From JAENVT01 sp031412355 (GTDB lineage Bacteria; Actinomycetota; Acidimicrobiia; Acidimicrobiales; Ilumatobacteraceae): a stretch of 20,872 nucleotides of DNA. The stretch spans positions 1-20,872 of the forward strand of contig JANOCR010000104.1 in NCBI GenBank assembly GCA_031412355.1, in the 5' to 3' direction. This document shows, one piece after another, positions 1 to 7,899 of the stretch. The notes beneath the pieces are model-generated. The model was not told where the DNA came from. It made no database searches and worked only from the letters and a program-made list of their open reading frames with translations. Made by a program: the position numbers and the translations under genes. The first letter of the stretch is position 1; every line of letters begins with the position of its first letter.

Positions 1-180
1 CGAATGATCGCCTACAAGGCGCTGTGTGATCTGTTGTGGACGTTGTGGGGCGTGATCCAACACGTCAATGGAAACCCCGCTGACGATTTCTGGGCCTACG
101 CGGTGGGCCGCTTCGAACGTTGCAAGGCACTGATGTCGAGCGCTGGGTTCGACTCCCAGGTAGCAGCGATCTCGCGTTAG
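1..180 (+). CDS. Choline/aminoglycoside kinase-like phosphotransferase, C-terminal part (partial)
   Basis: Frame 1 is open from the window edge to a TAG at 178-180, giving 59 residues of a protein that begins upstream. The stretch reading CDLLWTLWGVIQHVNG followed by FWAYAVGRFERCKALM resembles the C-terminal helices of the choline/ethanolamine kinase and APH phosphotransferase fold, where an S/C-D-x-x-W-x-x-W-G-x-x-Q pattern is typical. Members phosphorylate choline, ethanolamine or other small alcohols with ATP. The catalytic loop lies outside the window, so activity and substrate cannot be judged. Its stop codon overlaps that of the convergent MFS gene. A link to the betaine genes further right is possible but only an inference. 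Confidence 0.65.
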   Translation, partial: RMIAYKALCDLLWTLWGVIQHVNGNPADDFWAYAVGRFERCKALMSSAGFDSQVAAISR

Positions 181-1457
181 CGAACCCGTTTGCGTCGATA
201 GCGGCGACCCATCGCCACCACCGTCGCCGGTATGAAGAACGCTCGGGCCGGAAGCGACACTTCACTCCATGGCCGCTTGACCAGCGGCGCCCGCCAGGCG
301 CGCAAGCGATAGACAAAGAAGATTGCGAGCAGTCCGTGTAGGACTATCGCTGACCAGAAGAAACCCTTGGGTCCGAGACCGATCATCATCGCCGCAGCGA
401 CGAACGGACCGACTACAGCGCCGAGCCCATACAGCGTGACCAACTGCGAGGCGGCCGCATTGACGTGCTCCGGCTCGATCCAGTCGTTCGTGTACGCGGC
501 GGCGATCGAGTAGATCGGATAGCTGAACCCGCCGAGCATTGCGACCAACAACAGCGCCATCGGACTGCTCGACGGCCCGAGCAGCAGCAACACCGCGGCG
601 CCGATGGCACCGATCGATGCGGCGAAGCCGACCGCGCGACGGTCGATGTCGTCGGATGCCGCCGAGACCGGCCAATGCAACAACATGCCGCCGATGTTGG
701 GTGCGGCGACGAACAGACCGATGCGGCCAGTCGACAAACCCACACGGGTTGCGTAGATCGCCGCCATTCCGGTCAGGGCACCGTGTGCCATCCCGACGAG
801 CAGACACGAGAACACCCCGGTCGGCACGACGTTGGCAAGCTCGCGCAACGAGATGTGTTCGCGCTTTTCGACGACGGGTGCGACCGCCTCTTCCGACAGC
901 GCAACGGGTGCGACCGCGAGCGACGTGATGATGCTGGCAATCGCGAAGCCGGTGATGACCCTCGCGTCGATGGCGAACAGCAGGACCTGACCGATGCCGA
1001 AGGCGCCGGAGGTGACCACCGCGTAAATGGCCAACAGCCGTCCGCGGTTCTCGTTGGTCGCCAGATTGTTGAGCCACGATTCGGCGACCACATACTGGCC
1101 GGCCAGGCACAGCCCCGTCACGAATCGCAGCAACGCCCAGGCAGGCGCCGATTCGGTGAGACCGACTGCCAGCATGGCCGCTGACAGCAACGATGCCAGC
1201 GCGGCAAAGACACGAATGTGACCGACACGACCGAGGGCCGACAGCGCGACGCGTGACCCAACCAAGAAGCCGCCGTAGTACGAGGCGCTGATCAGACTGC
1301 TGACGGCCGTGGGCAGCTTGATCAGCTCGGAGCGAACGCCCAGCAGCGTGCCGAACAGACCGGCAGCCAGCAACAGGAACGCCAGCCCCACGAACAATCC
1401 CCATGTGGCTAGTGCGAGATCCCGCTTGAGGGACGGACCGTCGTCGCTGCGCTCCAT
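177..1457 (-). CDS. MFS transporter (YcaD-like)
   Basis: A 426-residue polytopic membrane protein with about twelve hydrophobic segments and short Arg-rich cytoplasmic loops, as in the major facilitator superfamily. The first segment follows SLKRDLALATWGLFVGLAF. The pattern SASYYGGFLVGS at helix 2, RFVTGLCLAGQYVVAESWLN at helices 4-5, and RGRLLAIYAVV resemble the YcaD/UMF-type drug and metabolite transporters. I chose the ATG at 1457 because the upstream TTG at 1517 would add 20 residues without membrane character and would run through the start of the divergent dehydrogenase. No good Shine-Dalgarno is seen before 1457. Substrate unknown. It is divergent from the dehydrogenase at 1499 with 41 nt between, and its stop overlaps the end of the phosphotransferase. 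Confidence 0.85.
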   Translation of the reverse strand: MERSDDGPSLKRDLALATWGLFVGLAFLLLAAGLFGTLLGVRSELIKLPTAVSSLISASYYGGFLVGSRVALSALGRVGHIRVFAALASLLSAAMLAVGLTESAPAWALLRFVTGLCLAGQYVVAESWLNNLATNENRGRLLAIYAVVTSGAFGIGQVLLFAIDARVITGFAIASIITSLAVAPVALSEEAVAPVVEKREHISLRELANVVPTGVFSCLLVGMAHGALTGMAAIYATRVGLSTGRIGLFVAAPNIGGMLLHWPVSAASDDIDRRAVGFAASIGAIGAAVLLLLGPSSSPMALLLVAMLGGFSYPIYSIAAAYTNDWIEPEHVNAAASQLVTLYGLGAVVGPFVAAAMMIGLGPKGFFWSAIVLHGLLAIFFVYRLRAWRAPLVKRPWSEVSLPARAFFIPATVVAMGRRYRRKRVR

Positions 1458-1486
1458 GAAGAGCCCAGCCTGCCACGTGCACGGTG

Positions 1487-1492
1487 TACTGT
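1487..1492 (+). promoter_or_regulatory. Probable -10 element, leaderless start
   Basis: TACTGT fits TANNNT and ends 6 nt before the ATG at 1499. With no Shine-Dalgarno there, transcription probably starts at or next to the start codon, as is common in actinobacteria. Confidence 0.5.
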
Positions 1493-1498
1493 CGCTGG

Positions 1499-2605
1499 AT
1501 GACTTCTGCGGCGGCAACGAAGCTGACGCTGGTCGGAGCCGGCAAGATCGGGCAGGCGATCGTGCAGCTGTTGTCGACCGCGCCCGAGTTCGTGGTCACC
1601 GTCATCGACCGCGACGAGGCAGCATTGGCGCCGCTGCGCGGCCGGGGTGTGCGCGCGTTCGAGGTCGACATCACCGACCCCATCGCGCTCGCAGCGAACG
1701 TCGACGGCCAAGACATGGTCATCAGCGCCGCGCCGTTCCATGCCACGTCAATCATCGCTACCGCGGCACGCAATGCCGGGGCGCACTACTTCGACCTCAC
1801 CGAAGACGTCGACTCGACCCGCATCGTCAAGAGCCTCGCCCTGGACGCCACATCGGCGCTGGTGCCACAGTGCGGGCTGGCGCCCGGCTTCGTGTCGATC
1901 GCCGCGGCCGAACTAGCTCGATCGTTCGACGACATCAGATCGATCTCGATGCGTGTCGGCGCATTGCCGCAGTTCCCCACCAACGCGTTCAAGTACAACC
2001 TCACGTGGTCGACCGACGGCCTGATCAACGAATACTGCAACCCGTGCGAGGCGATCGTCGACGGCAAGATGCTGGAGGTCCTGCCGCTCGAAGAGGTCGA
2101 GGCATTCTCGCTCGACGGCGTCGACTACGAGGCCTTCAACACGTCGGGGGGCTTGGGCACGCTGTGCGAGACATTGCTCGGCGAAGTCGAAACCCTCAAC
2201 TACAAGACCGTTCGGTACCCCGGTCACCGCGACGCGATCAAGATGCTGATCACCGACCTTCGCCTCTCGCGCCGTCGCGATCTGTTGAAGGAACTGCTGG
2301 AAGCCGCCATCCCGATCACCTATCAGGATGTCGTGCTGATCTTCGTCACCGCGTCGGGTACGCGCAATGGCCTGCTCATGCAGGAGACCTTCGCCCGCAA
2401 GGTCTACGCCAGCGAAGTCAACGGCACGCGGCTGTCGGCAATTCAGCTCACCACGGCCGCCGGCATCTGCACGATGGCCGATCTCGTGCGCGAGGGCAAG
2501 TTGCCCCAACGTGGTTTCGTGCGCCAGGAGCAGTGCGCGTTGTCCGACTTCCTGGCCAACCGCTTCGGATCGCTGTATCTGCGGGGCAAGGAAGTCACCG
2601 CCTAG
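1499..2605 (+). CDS. Saccharopine dehydrogenase-like NAD(P)-dependent oxidoreductase
   Basis: 368 residues. The N-terminus LTLVGAGKIGQAIVQLL (GAGKIG at residues 13-18) is a Rossmann dinucleotide-binding loop, followed by an acidic residue at the end of strand 2 (VTVIDRDEAAL). The next part, with ISAAPFHATSII and GAHYFDLTEDVDST, matches the saccharopine dehydrogenase family N-domain. CGLAPGFVSIAA and LPQFPTNAFKYNLTWSTDGLINEY match its C-terminal catalytic domain. Family members make or cleave saccharopine in lysine metabolism, or act on related amino-acid adducts and polyamines; the exact substrate is not evident. An in-frame GTG at 1484 exists, but ATG 1499 gives the normal family N-terminus and sits at leaderless distance from TACTGT. 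It ends 6 nt from the convergent SARP gene. Confidence 0.85.
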   Translation: MTSAAATKLTLVGAGKIGQAIVQLLSTAPEFVVTVIDRDEAALAPLRGRGVRAFEVDITDPIALAANVDGQDMVISAAPFHATSIIATAARNAGAHYFDLTEDVDSTRIVKSLALDATSALVPQCGLAPGFVSIAAAELARSFDDIRSISMRVGALPQFPTNAFKYNLTWSTDGLINEYCNPCEAIVDGKMLEVLPLEEVEAFSLDGVDYEAFNTSGGLGTLCETLLGEVETLNYKTVRYPGHRDAIKMLITDLRLSRRRDLLKELLEAAIPITYQDVVLIFVTASGTRNGLLMQETFARKVYASEVNGTRLSAIQLTTAAGICTMADLVREGKLPQRGFVRQEQCALSDFLANRFGSLYLRGKEVTA

Positions 2606-2611
2606 GAGCGA

Positions 2612-5600
2612 TTACGGGTCGAGCGCTGCCCACGCGGCGTCGATGTCGGCGAAGACCTGCTCGATGGTGCGCGTCCCGTCGACCCAGTCGACCATCCCTT
2701 GCCAGAACGCGCCATTCCCACCCTCCAGCGTGATGTGCCCGATCTCCGCTGGCATCTGGTCGGACGCATCCATTCTGAAGGCGTCTGATCGCAATGCGGA
2801 GAGCGTCGCGTCGGCGATTTTCGTTATCACGTCGACAGTGCCAGGATCGAGGCTCGCGTCGCCATAGCTCGAGAGGTCGAAGCGCTGGTTGGGGGAGAAG
2901 AACCCATCGGCCCATGACGGGGCCAAGTAGTGGCTGGCCCACTCCGGGCTGGCGGCGAAGCTCATGAATGCCCGCACCTCTGGCCGGTCGTTGAGGGCTG
3001 ACACGAAGTTCGCCGTACCGAGGGCGGGAGTCGGCCGACTTGTATCCGTCGGAGGGAGCATGAAGAAGTCGATGTCCGTGCCGATCTGATCGGCTGCGGT
3101 AACCATCGACAGCAGGAAGTGGGCCTGGTGGTACAGCCAGCACTGAGGTTCGGTCTCGCCGGTCACACTGTCGCGGTGGAGCATGTGTTGGATTTGGTCT
3201 GCAAAGGACTCGACGTTGATCCTCGCCGTACCGCCCCTCACGTATCCGGGCTTGAAGATCAGGGCGTCGGCGAGCCTGCCGGCCGCCATCACCTGTGGGC
3301 TGGTGAACCCGATCTCGCCACGTGCCCATGCGTCGTAGGTCTCGACTCCTCCGACTCGAAGTACCAAACTCTCGACAAAGTCGGTGCCGGGCCAGCCGTT
3401 TCCATCGCCGATTGGCCCGAAGGCGAAACACCATGGCGTTCTCCCGTCCGCCACCATTCGATCGGAGAGAGCGAGGAGCTCGTCCCACGAATCCGGTATC
3501 TCGTACCCGGCCTTCTGGAACTCGGCTTTCGGATAGAACACGAGGCCCTTCGGTTGGAGCGCTACCGGGATGGCCCGAACTGCCTGGTTTCCGGTTGGCG
3601 CGCCACCGTCGGTGTCCGACGTTCCGAAGCTGAGCAAGAAGTCGCCGAAGTCGGATCGTAGGGTCGCAGGGTCGACGAACTGGGCGATGTCGATCGCCCG
3701 GTTGTCGGACCATTCAGGGATCTGCTGGTTGAACACCACGACATCGGGGCGCCGCTCTGGTTCTTTGGGGACCAGGTTTGAGGCACCCTCGACGCTGGGC
3801 GGCGTCGTTTCGATCTTGATCCCGGTGCGCTCCTCGAATGCGAGAAACTCGCGGGCCATGTGTATGTCTAGTTCAAAGTTGTTGCACAAACAGATCGTGA
3901 CGGTCGTGCCCTCCAGAGGTAGTTGCAGGTCGGCAGGGGCGTAGGCATCCAACCCACGTTGCAGCTCGAGGTCCTCAGGAACGTTGACCTCGGCCGGGCA
4001 GGCGCCCGAGAGGAATTCTTGGCATTCGCTGTCGGTAAGGTCTCTCTGGGCGCTTGATTCGGCGAGGTCGATCAACTCGCTCGGACGCAGTGCATACACG
4101 CCGACGGGACCCTGCGATCCGGGTCTGGCCGCCAGTCGTGTCCCCATATCGACCTTGTACTGGACCCCCAGCTCCTGCAGCGCGAAGTGCACTGCGTCGA
4201 CTGCCTCCTCGGTGGCGTAACCCAGGTCGGCGGTGTGCCGAAGGGACTGCATTGCCAGCAGGAGGGCGAGCTCCGGGTCCCTCGCACGTTGCTGCGTCGA
4301 GGCCGTGACAAGACGATTGACCATCAGCAGGTCGTCGACATCGCGTTTGGCGTCCACCGACGAACGCCACTGAACCGCTCCGAACAAGCCGAGCACAGCG
4401 ATCAATACGGCCACCAAACCGACACCTGCGAGCTGGCGAGCGCGACGCCGTTGGCCGAGCTCGGCAACGGTCGCCCGGTTCTCGCGGAGCAGGATTTCCT
4501 CCGCTTCACGATCGCGCTCGGCGACGCTGGAATCGAGGAACGCGCGTTCCGGAGCGGACAGCTGCAGTGACGTCCTGCTGGACCAACCCTGCAACTGCTC
4601 GAGCAGGCCGCCTCGGAGGAGGTATGCGTCGGCGCGTTCCGCGGCGACCCACTCGCGGAGAGCCTCGGCGAGCCGCCGTTGGGCACGGACGTCGTCGCGC
4701 GCCCCGTCGATCCAGTCGCGTAGTCGCGTCCATTCCGTCAGCAATGCCTCGTGCGAAATCTCGACCGTGGGGCTCCGCGTCAAAGGGTCGCGATCGAAGC
4801 TCAGGAGGCGGTGACGACCGAATGTGTCGAGCACCGAGCGCAGCAGCCGTCGATCGACCTCGAGATCTTCGAGCTCGCTCTGCAGCACTCGGCGACGGGT
4901 GTCCTCGCCGCCCTCGGTGAGGGTGATCAGGCGGAGGAACACCTGGCGGGCGACCTCGTCGGCATCGTCGCCGAGACTGCTCAGCAAGCCATCGGCGCGC
5001 TTGACCAGCGCGCTCGAGATCCCGCCCAGCTGTTGGTATGCCGCGTGGGTGATGCGATCCCCGCGCCGGCTCTCGAACAGTTCGGTCAGCGTGTACTGCA
5101 ACAGCGGCAAGGCGCCCGGTCGGTCCGTCACGTCATGGAGCAGTGCCGCGAGCAATGCCGGCTCGAACGTCACGCCCCGTCGCTGAGCCGGCTGTGTGAT
5201 CGCCTGCTCCAGCTCGCTCGGGGTCATCGGCGTGATGACCTCGGTCCCCTCTCGGAGCAGTTCACCGAGGCCGCGATGCTGCAACGGCCGGTCGTAGAAG
5301 TCGGCTCGAAGCGTGGCGACGACACGGAGGCGACAGCGGGCATCGGTGACGGCGCTGACGATGCTGGCGATGAAGCGATTCGCCGTCGCCGAGTCGACCT
5401 GGGTGAACAGTTCCTCGAACTGATCGATCAACAGCAGCACTTGCGAACCATCGTTCGGCAATACGTCGTCGAGCGCACGCTGGATGCCTCGGTCGCCGGT
5501 GAGCAGATCGAGCAACGAGGGTGGCGAGTCGAGGGCGACGCCGAGCAGCGCTTCCTCGAGCTGCTCGAACGGATGTGGCGCTGGAGTCATCTCGATCGTG

Positions 5601-7315
5601 AACCACGAACCCGACAGGGGCAGCGCGCCGCGCCGAACTGCGGGAAGCAGTCCGCCCCGCACTGCGCTCGACTTTCCGCCGCCACTGGGACCGACCACGG
5701 CGATGAAGCGCCCGCGGGTGCCGTTGACCCCGAGCCGCGCGATCAGCCGTTCGACGAGCCGCTCACGACCGAAGAAATCGACGGCGTCAACGGCGTCGAA
5801 GGCGCGCAAGCCCTTGTAGGGATTGCCGACTGCAGGGTCGACGATCGGGATGGCTAGGGATCCCCGTGTGTTGCCGCTCAGCGCTTGTCGCAGGTCGGTC
5901 ACCAACTCGTGCACGTTTTCGTACCGGCCGGTGGCATCGACGCCGGTCGCGCGATCGATGACGCGAGCAACCTGATCCGGCAAGGCGGTGCCGGTGAGCG
6001 CTTCCGCAATGAGGACGCCCAGGCCGTTCACGTCGGAGTTCGGCGACACCTCGGCATCACCGACCGCGATCCCGAAGTCCGACAGGTACGCGTTGCCGTC
6101 GCCGTCGAGCAGCACGTTGTCGGGCTTGATGTCACCGTGGAAAACCCCCGACCGGTGCGCTGTCTCCAGCGCGTCGCCGAGTTGATCGATCATCGTGATC
6201 GTCTGCGTGAGGGTAAGGGCGCCGCCCTCCAGGACGGTGGTCAGACTTCCGCGCATCAGACGCGTCACGAGGTAGGCCGCATCCGGCTCGCGCCAGTAGT
6301 CGTAGAGCGGGACGATGTGCGGATGTTCAAGCGTTGCGATCACCTGCGCCTCGGTTTGGAAGCGGCGGATGAAACGCGGGTCGTTGGCGAGATCGGCACG
6401 AATGACCTTGATCGCCACCTCACGACCGACAGCGGGCTGGTAGGCCCGAAAAACCACCCCGCCATCGTCTCCACCGAGTTGCTCGCGGAGCTCGTATCCG
6501 CGAACTGCCGGGCCAGGACCCGCAGCCGACCCCGTTACGGCGAGCCGGGCTGAGACCTCGAGGGACTCGTCGCCGGTGACGATCTTCGACTCGAGCTGGC
6601 GAATCCACGACGACGGCTCGATCCCGAGCTCCTCGCCTAGGCGCGACTTCAGTAGCCGATACGCCCGCAGCGCGTCGGCCTGGCGCGACGATCTGTAGAG
6701 GGCGAGCATCAGCTTTCCCGACAGCCGTTCGTTGAGCGGATGCTGACGGACGAGCGATTCCAACTCGGAGATCAGCTCGCGAGCGAGACCCCGCTGGAGG
6801 TCGGCATCGACCCGGAGCTCAACCGCCTCGAGCCGCAATTCCTCGAGTCGGGCGATCTCGCCGTGGGCGAACGCCTCGTAGGTGAAGTCCTCGAAGGCGC
6901 GGCCACGCCAGAGCGCCAGTGCCTCGCCCAGCACGAGCGAGGCGGCTGCCGGTTCTACATCGGCCAGCGACCGCCCCTCGAACACCATCTTCTCGAAGCG
7001 GAGCGCGTCGACCTCATCCGGATCGACCTCGATGAGGTAGCCCGGGGGACGGGTGAGCAGGATCGTGCCCTCAGTGCGCTTCGCGCGTTCGGGCTCGAGC
7101 GCCTTGCGCAATCCGGAGACGTAGACCCAGAGCGCGTTCTGCTTGTCGACGCCGCCCTCGGCACCCCACAGCTCGTCGAGGATCCGGTCGGTGGAGAAGA
7201 CCGAGTTTGGTTCAGTCAGGAGCAGCGCCAGCAATGCTCGTTGCCTGAATGCCCCGAGCTCGACCGGACGGCCGTCCCGCACTACCTCGAAATTGCCGAG
7301 TACGCGATACTCCAC
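2612..7315 (-). CDS. SARP/BTAD regulator fused to Ser/Thr kinase, STAND ATPase, TM helix and sugar-binding-protein domain
   Basis: 1567 residues. Residues 1-95 are an OmpR/SARP-type winged helix (FRQRALLALLLTEPNSVFSTDRILDELW, broken here as FRQRALLALL then STDRILDELW). Residues 100-245 are the BTAD helical domain. Residues 272-480 are a protein-kinase fold with K303, E322, HGD at 393-395, K397, N400 and DFG 413-415, but a degenerate glycine loop and no activation segment/APE. Residues 497-870 are an nSTAND ATPase: NPYKGLRAF, FFGRE, Walker A GPSGGGKSS (542-550), Walker B LLLIDQFEELF (627-637). One TM helix at about 963-983 follows RRRAR, so the N-part is cytoplasmic. Residues 1135-1567 are a family 1 solute-binding protein like AglE (RMVADGRTPWCFAFG, NGWPGTDFVESLVLR). 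Start is GTG with GGAGG 4 nt upstream. Likely a membrane-tethered sugar-responsive transcription factor; function inferred from domain order. Confidence 0.93.
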   Translation of the reverse strand: MEYRVLGNFEVVRDGRPVELGAFRQRALLALLLTEPNSVFSTDRILDELWGAEGGVDKQNALWVYVSGLRKALEPERAKRTEGTILLTRPPGYLIEVDPDEVDALRFEKMVFEGRSLADVEPAAASLVLGEALALWRGRAFEDFTYEAFAHGEIARLEELRLEAVELRVDADLQRGLARELISELESLVRQHPLNERLSGKLMLALYRSSRQADALRAYRLLKSRLGEELGIEPSSWIRQLESKIVTGDESLEVSARLAVTGSAAGPGPAVRGYELREQLGGDDGGVVFRAYQPAVGREVAIKVIRADLANDPRFIRRFQTEAQVIATLEHPHIVPLYDYWREPDAAYLVTRLMRGSLTTVLEGGALTLTQTITMIDQLGDALETAHRSGVFHGDIKPDNVLLDGDGNAYLSDFGIAVGDAEVSPNSDVNGLGVLIAEALTGTALPDQVARVIDRATGVDATGRYENVHELVTDLRQALSGNTRGSLAIPIVDPAVGNPYKGLRAFDAVDAVDFFGRERLVERLIARLGVNGTRGRFIAVVGPSGGGKSSAVRGGLLPAVRRGALPLSGSWFTIEMTPAPHPFEQLEEALLGVALDSPPSLLDLLTGDRGIQRALDDVLPNDGSQVLLLIDQFEELFTQVDSATANRFIASIVSAVTDARCRLRVVATLRADFYDRPLQHRGLGELLREGTEVITPMTPSELEQAITQPAQRRGVTFEPALLAALLHDVTDRPGALPLLQYTLTELFESRRGDRITHAAYQQLGGISSALVKRADGLLSSLGDDADEVARQVFLRLITLTEGGEDTRRRVLQSELEDLEVDRRLLRSVLDTFGRHRLLSFDRDPLTRSPTVEISHEALLTEWTRLRDWIDGARDDVRAQRRLAEALREWVAAERADAYLLRGGLLEQLQGWSSRTSLQLSAPERAFLDSSVAERDREAEEILLRENRATVAELGQRRRARQLAGVGLVAVLIAVLGLFGAVQWRSSVDAKRDVDDLLMVNRLVTASTQQRARDPELALLLAMQSLRHTADLGYATEEAVDAVHFALQELGVQYKVDMGTRLAARPGSQGPVGVYALRPSELIDLAESSAQRDLTDSECQEFLSGACPAEVNVPEDLELQRGLDAYAPADLQLPLEGTTVTICLCNNFELDIHMAREFLAFEERTGIKIETTPPSVEGASNLVPKEPERRPDVVVFNQQIPEWSDNRAIDIAQFVDPATLRSDFGDFLLSFGTSDTDGGAPTGNQAVRAIPVALQPKGLVFYPKAEFQKAGYEIPDSWDELLALSDRMVADGRTPWCFAFGPIGDGNGWPGTDFVESLVLRVGGVETYDAWARGEIGFTSPQVMAAGRLADALIFKPGYVRGGTARINVESFADQIQHMLHRDSVTGETEPQCWLYHQAHFLLSMVTAADQIGTDIDFFMLPPTDTSRPTPALGTANFVSALNDRPEVRAFMSFAASPEWASHYLAPSWADGFFSPNQRFDLSSYGDASLDPGTVDVITKIADATLSALRSDAFRMDASDQMPAEIGHITLEGGNGAFWQGMVDWVDGTRTIEQVFADIDAAWAALDP

Positions 7316-7319
7316 CGAT

Positions 7320-7324
7320 CCTCC
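7320..7324 (-). promoter_or_regulatory. Ribosome binding site of the SARP fusion gene
   Basis: On the minus strand GGAGG stands 4 nt before the GTG at 7315. It fixes the GTG as start, which also gives the normal SARP N-terminus (xEYRVLGNFEV). Confidence 0.75.
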
Positions 7325-7381
7325 TCGAACCCCGTCCGACGGCCGCGTCGGCCGCCGGGTTCTGCTGAGTCTGGAGTACGC

Positions 7382-7399
7382 AACTTAGGTCCGACTTAA
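7382..7399 (-). promoter_or_regulatory. Candidate SARP operator (11-bp-spaced direct repeat) before the SARP fusion gene
   Basis: On the minus strand the heptamers TTAAGTC and CTAAGTT are separated by GGAC, so TAAGT recurs at exactly 11 bp. SARP regulators bind heptamer direct repeats with 11-bp period near -35. The site lies in the 104-nt gap between the small membrane protein and the SARP GTG. No convincing -10 hexamer is seen downstream of it. Confidence 0.35.
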
Positions 7400-7419
7400 C
7401 CCCGCCGTCGACCCTCGAT

Positions 7420-7761
7420 TCATGGTGTAGAGATCTGGATTCCGTCTTCGAGGGTGGCGGCAGGGACGAGGCCGCGCTCGACGAGGTTCCGGATCACGTC
7501 GTCCCGCGAGCGTGGCGTCGCCACCTGGTTGGGCTCGGCGAGGGCTTGTTCGTCGACGGCGTCATCCGCGGCTGGATCGACCGTCGTAGTTGGAACATCC
7601 CGAGAATCGGATGCACCGGAACCGATCACTACCGCGAACGCCGCAGCACCGGCGATTGCCATGGTGGCAGCGCCGATGACGACGACACGGCGTCGCCTCG
7701 GCCTACGGCTCGCGGCCCTCACTGCGGCGCTCGACTCCAGCACTTGTTCGTCAATGACCAT
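7420..7761 (-). CDS. Small single-pass membrane protein of unknown function
   Basis: 113 residues, no family recognised. A short N-terminal tail (residues 1-25) ends in a strongly basic run, RRPRRRR, followed by a hydrophobic helix at 26-47 and then an Asp/Thr/Ala/Pro-rich stretch (51-80). The charge pattern predicts N-terminus inside, C-terminus outside. The last 30 residues contain a likely amphipathic helix, DDVIRNLVERGLVP. The start is ATG 7761, with GAGGAG 6 nt upstream at 7768-7773. The gene has the same direction as the giant SARP fusion gene 104 nt downstream, and its outer domain would lie on the same side of the membrane as the sugar-binding domain. A partner or accessory role is therefore possible. 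Anti-sigma-like topology was considered, but there is no zinc or anti-sigma motif. Confidence 0.7.
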   Translation of the reverse strand: MVIDEQVLESSAAVRAASRRPRRRRVVVIGAATMAIAGAAAFAVVIGSGASDSRDVPTTTVDPAADDAVDEQALAEPNQVATPRSRDDVIRNLVERGLVPAATLEDGIQISTP

Positions 7762-7767
7762 GACTGA

Positions 7768-7773
7768 CTCCTC
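7768..7773 (-). promoter_or_regulatory. Ribosome binding site of the small membrane protein
   Basis: GAGGAG on the minus strand, 6 nt before ATG 7761; it supports this small ORF as translated. Confidence 0.65.
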
Positions 7774-7821
7774 ACTGTTGTGCGCTCGACTCGTGCGAGC
7801 CGTGTCAGTGAGACCGGAGCG

Positions 7822-7860
7822 ACTAAACGACGCCTGTGGGCGGCTTCAGCGTGACTTCAG
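7822..7860 (-). promoter_or_regulatory. Candidate SARP-type promoter/operator of the small membrane protein gene
   Basis: On the minus strand CTGAAGT (7854-7860) and CTGAAGC (7843-7849) are separated by CACG, a heptamer direct repeat with 11-bp period. Fifteen nt downstream lies TTTAGT (7822-7827), a weak -10 candidate. A transcript starting near 7815 would have a leader of about 50 nt with the GAGGAG site. This geometry resembles SARP-activated promoters, although the heptamer is not the TCGAG-type seen in Streptomyces and the spacing to -10 is longer than usual. Confidence 0.4.
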
Positions 7861-7899
7861 GGCGTGGAGTGTTTCGAGATACCCAGGTGGGCGCCCCTG

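Noticed and set aside
262..1773. 503-codon minus-strand open frame across the MFS and dehydrogenase starts
   Set aside because: Overlaps two real genes in another frame; Arg-rich sequence without family features.
2606..2611. Terminator between the convergent dehydrogenase and SARP fusion genes
   Set aside because: Only 6 nt separate the stops and I found no hairpin there.
4751..5857. 368-codon plus-strand open frame opposite the SARP fusion
   Set aside because: Antisense to a gene with clear domains throughout; its product has no recognisable motif and the openness is explained by GC-rich codon bias.
7336..7351. Small inverted repeat CCGACG/CGTCGG before the SARP gene
   Set aside because: Six-bp GC-only arms are expected by chance in this composition; not enough for a terminator or operator call.
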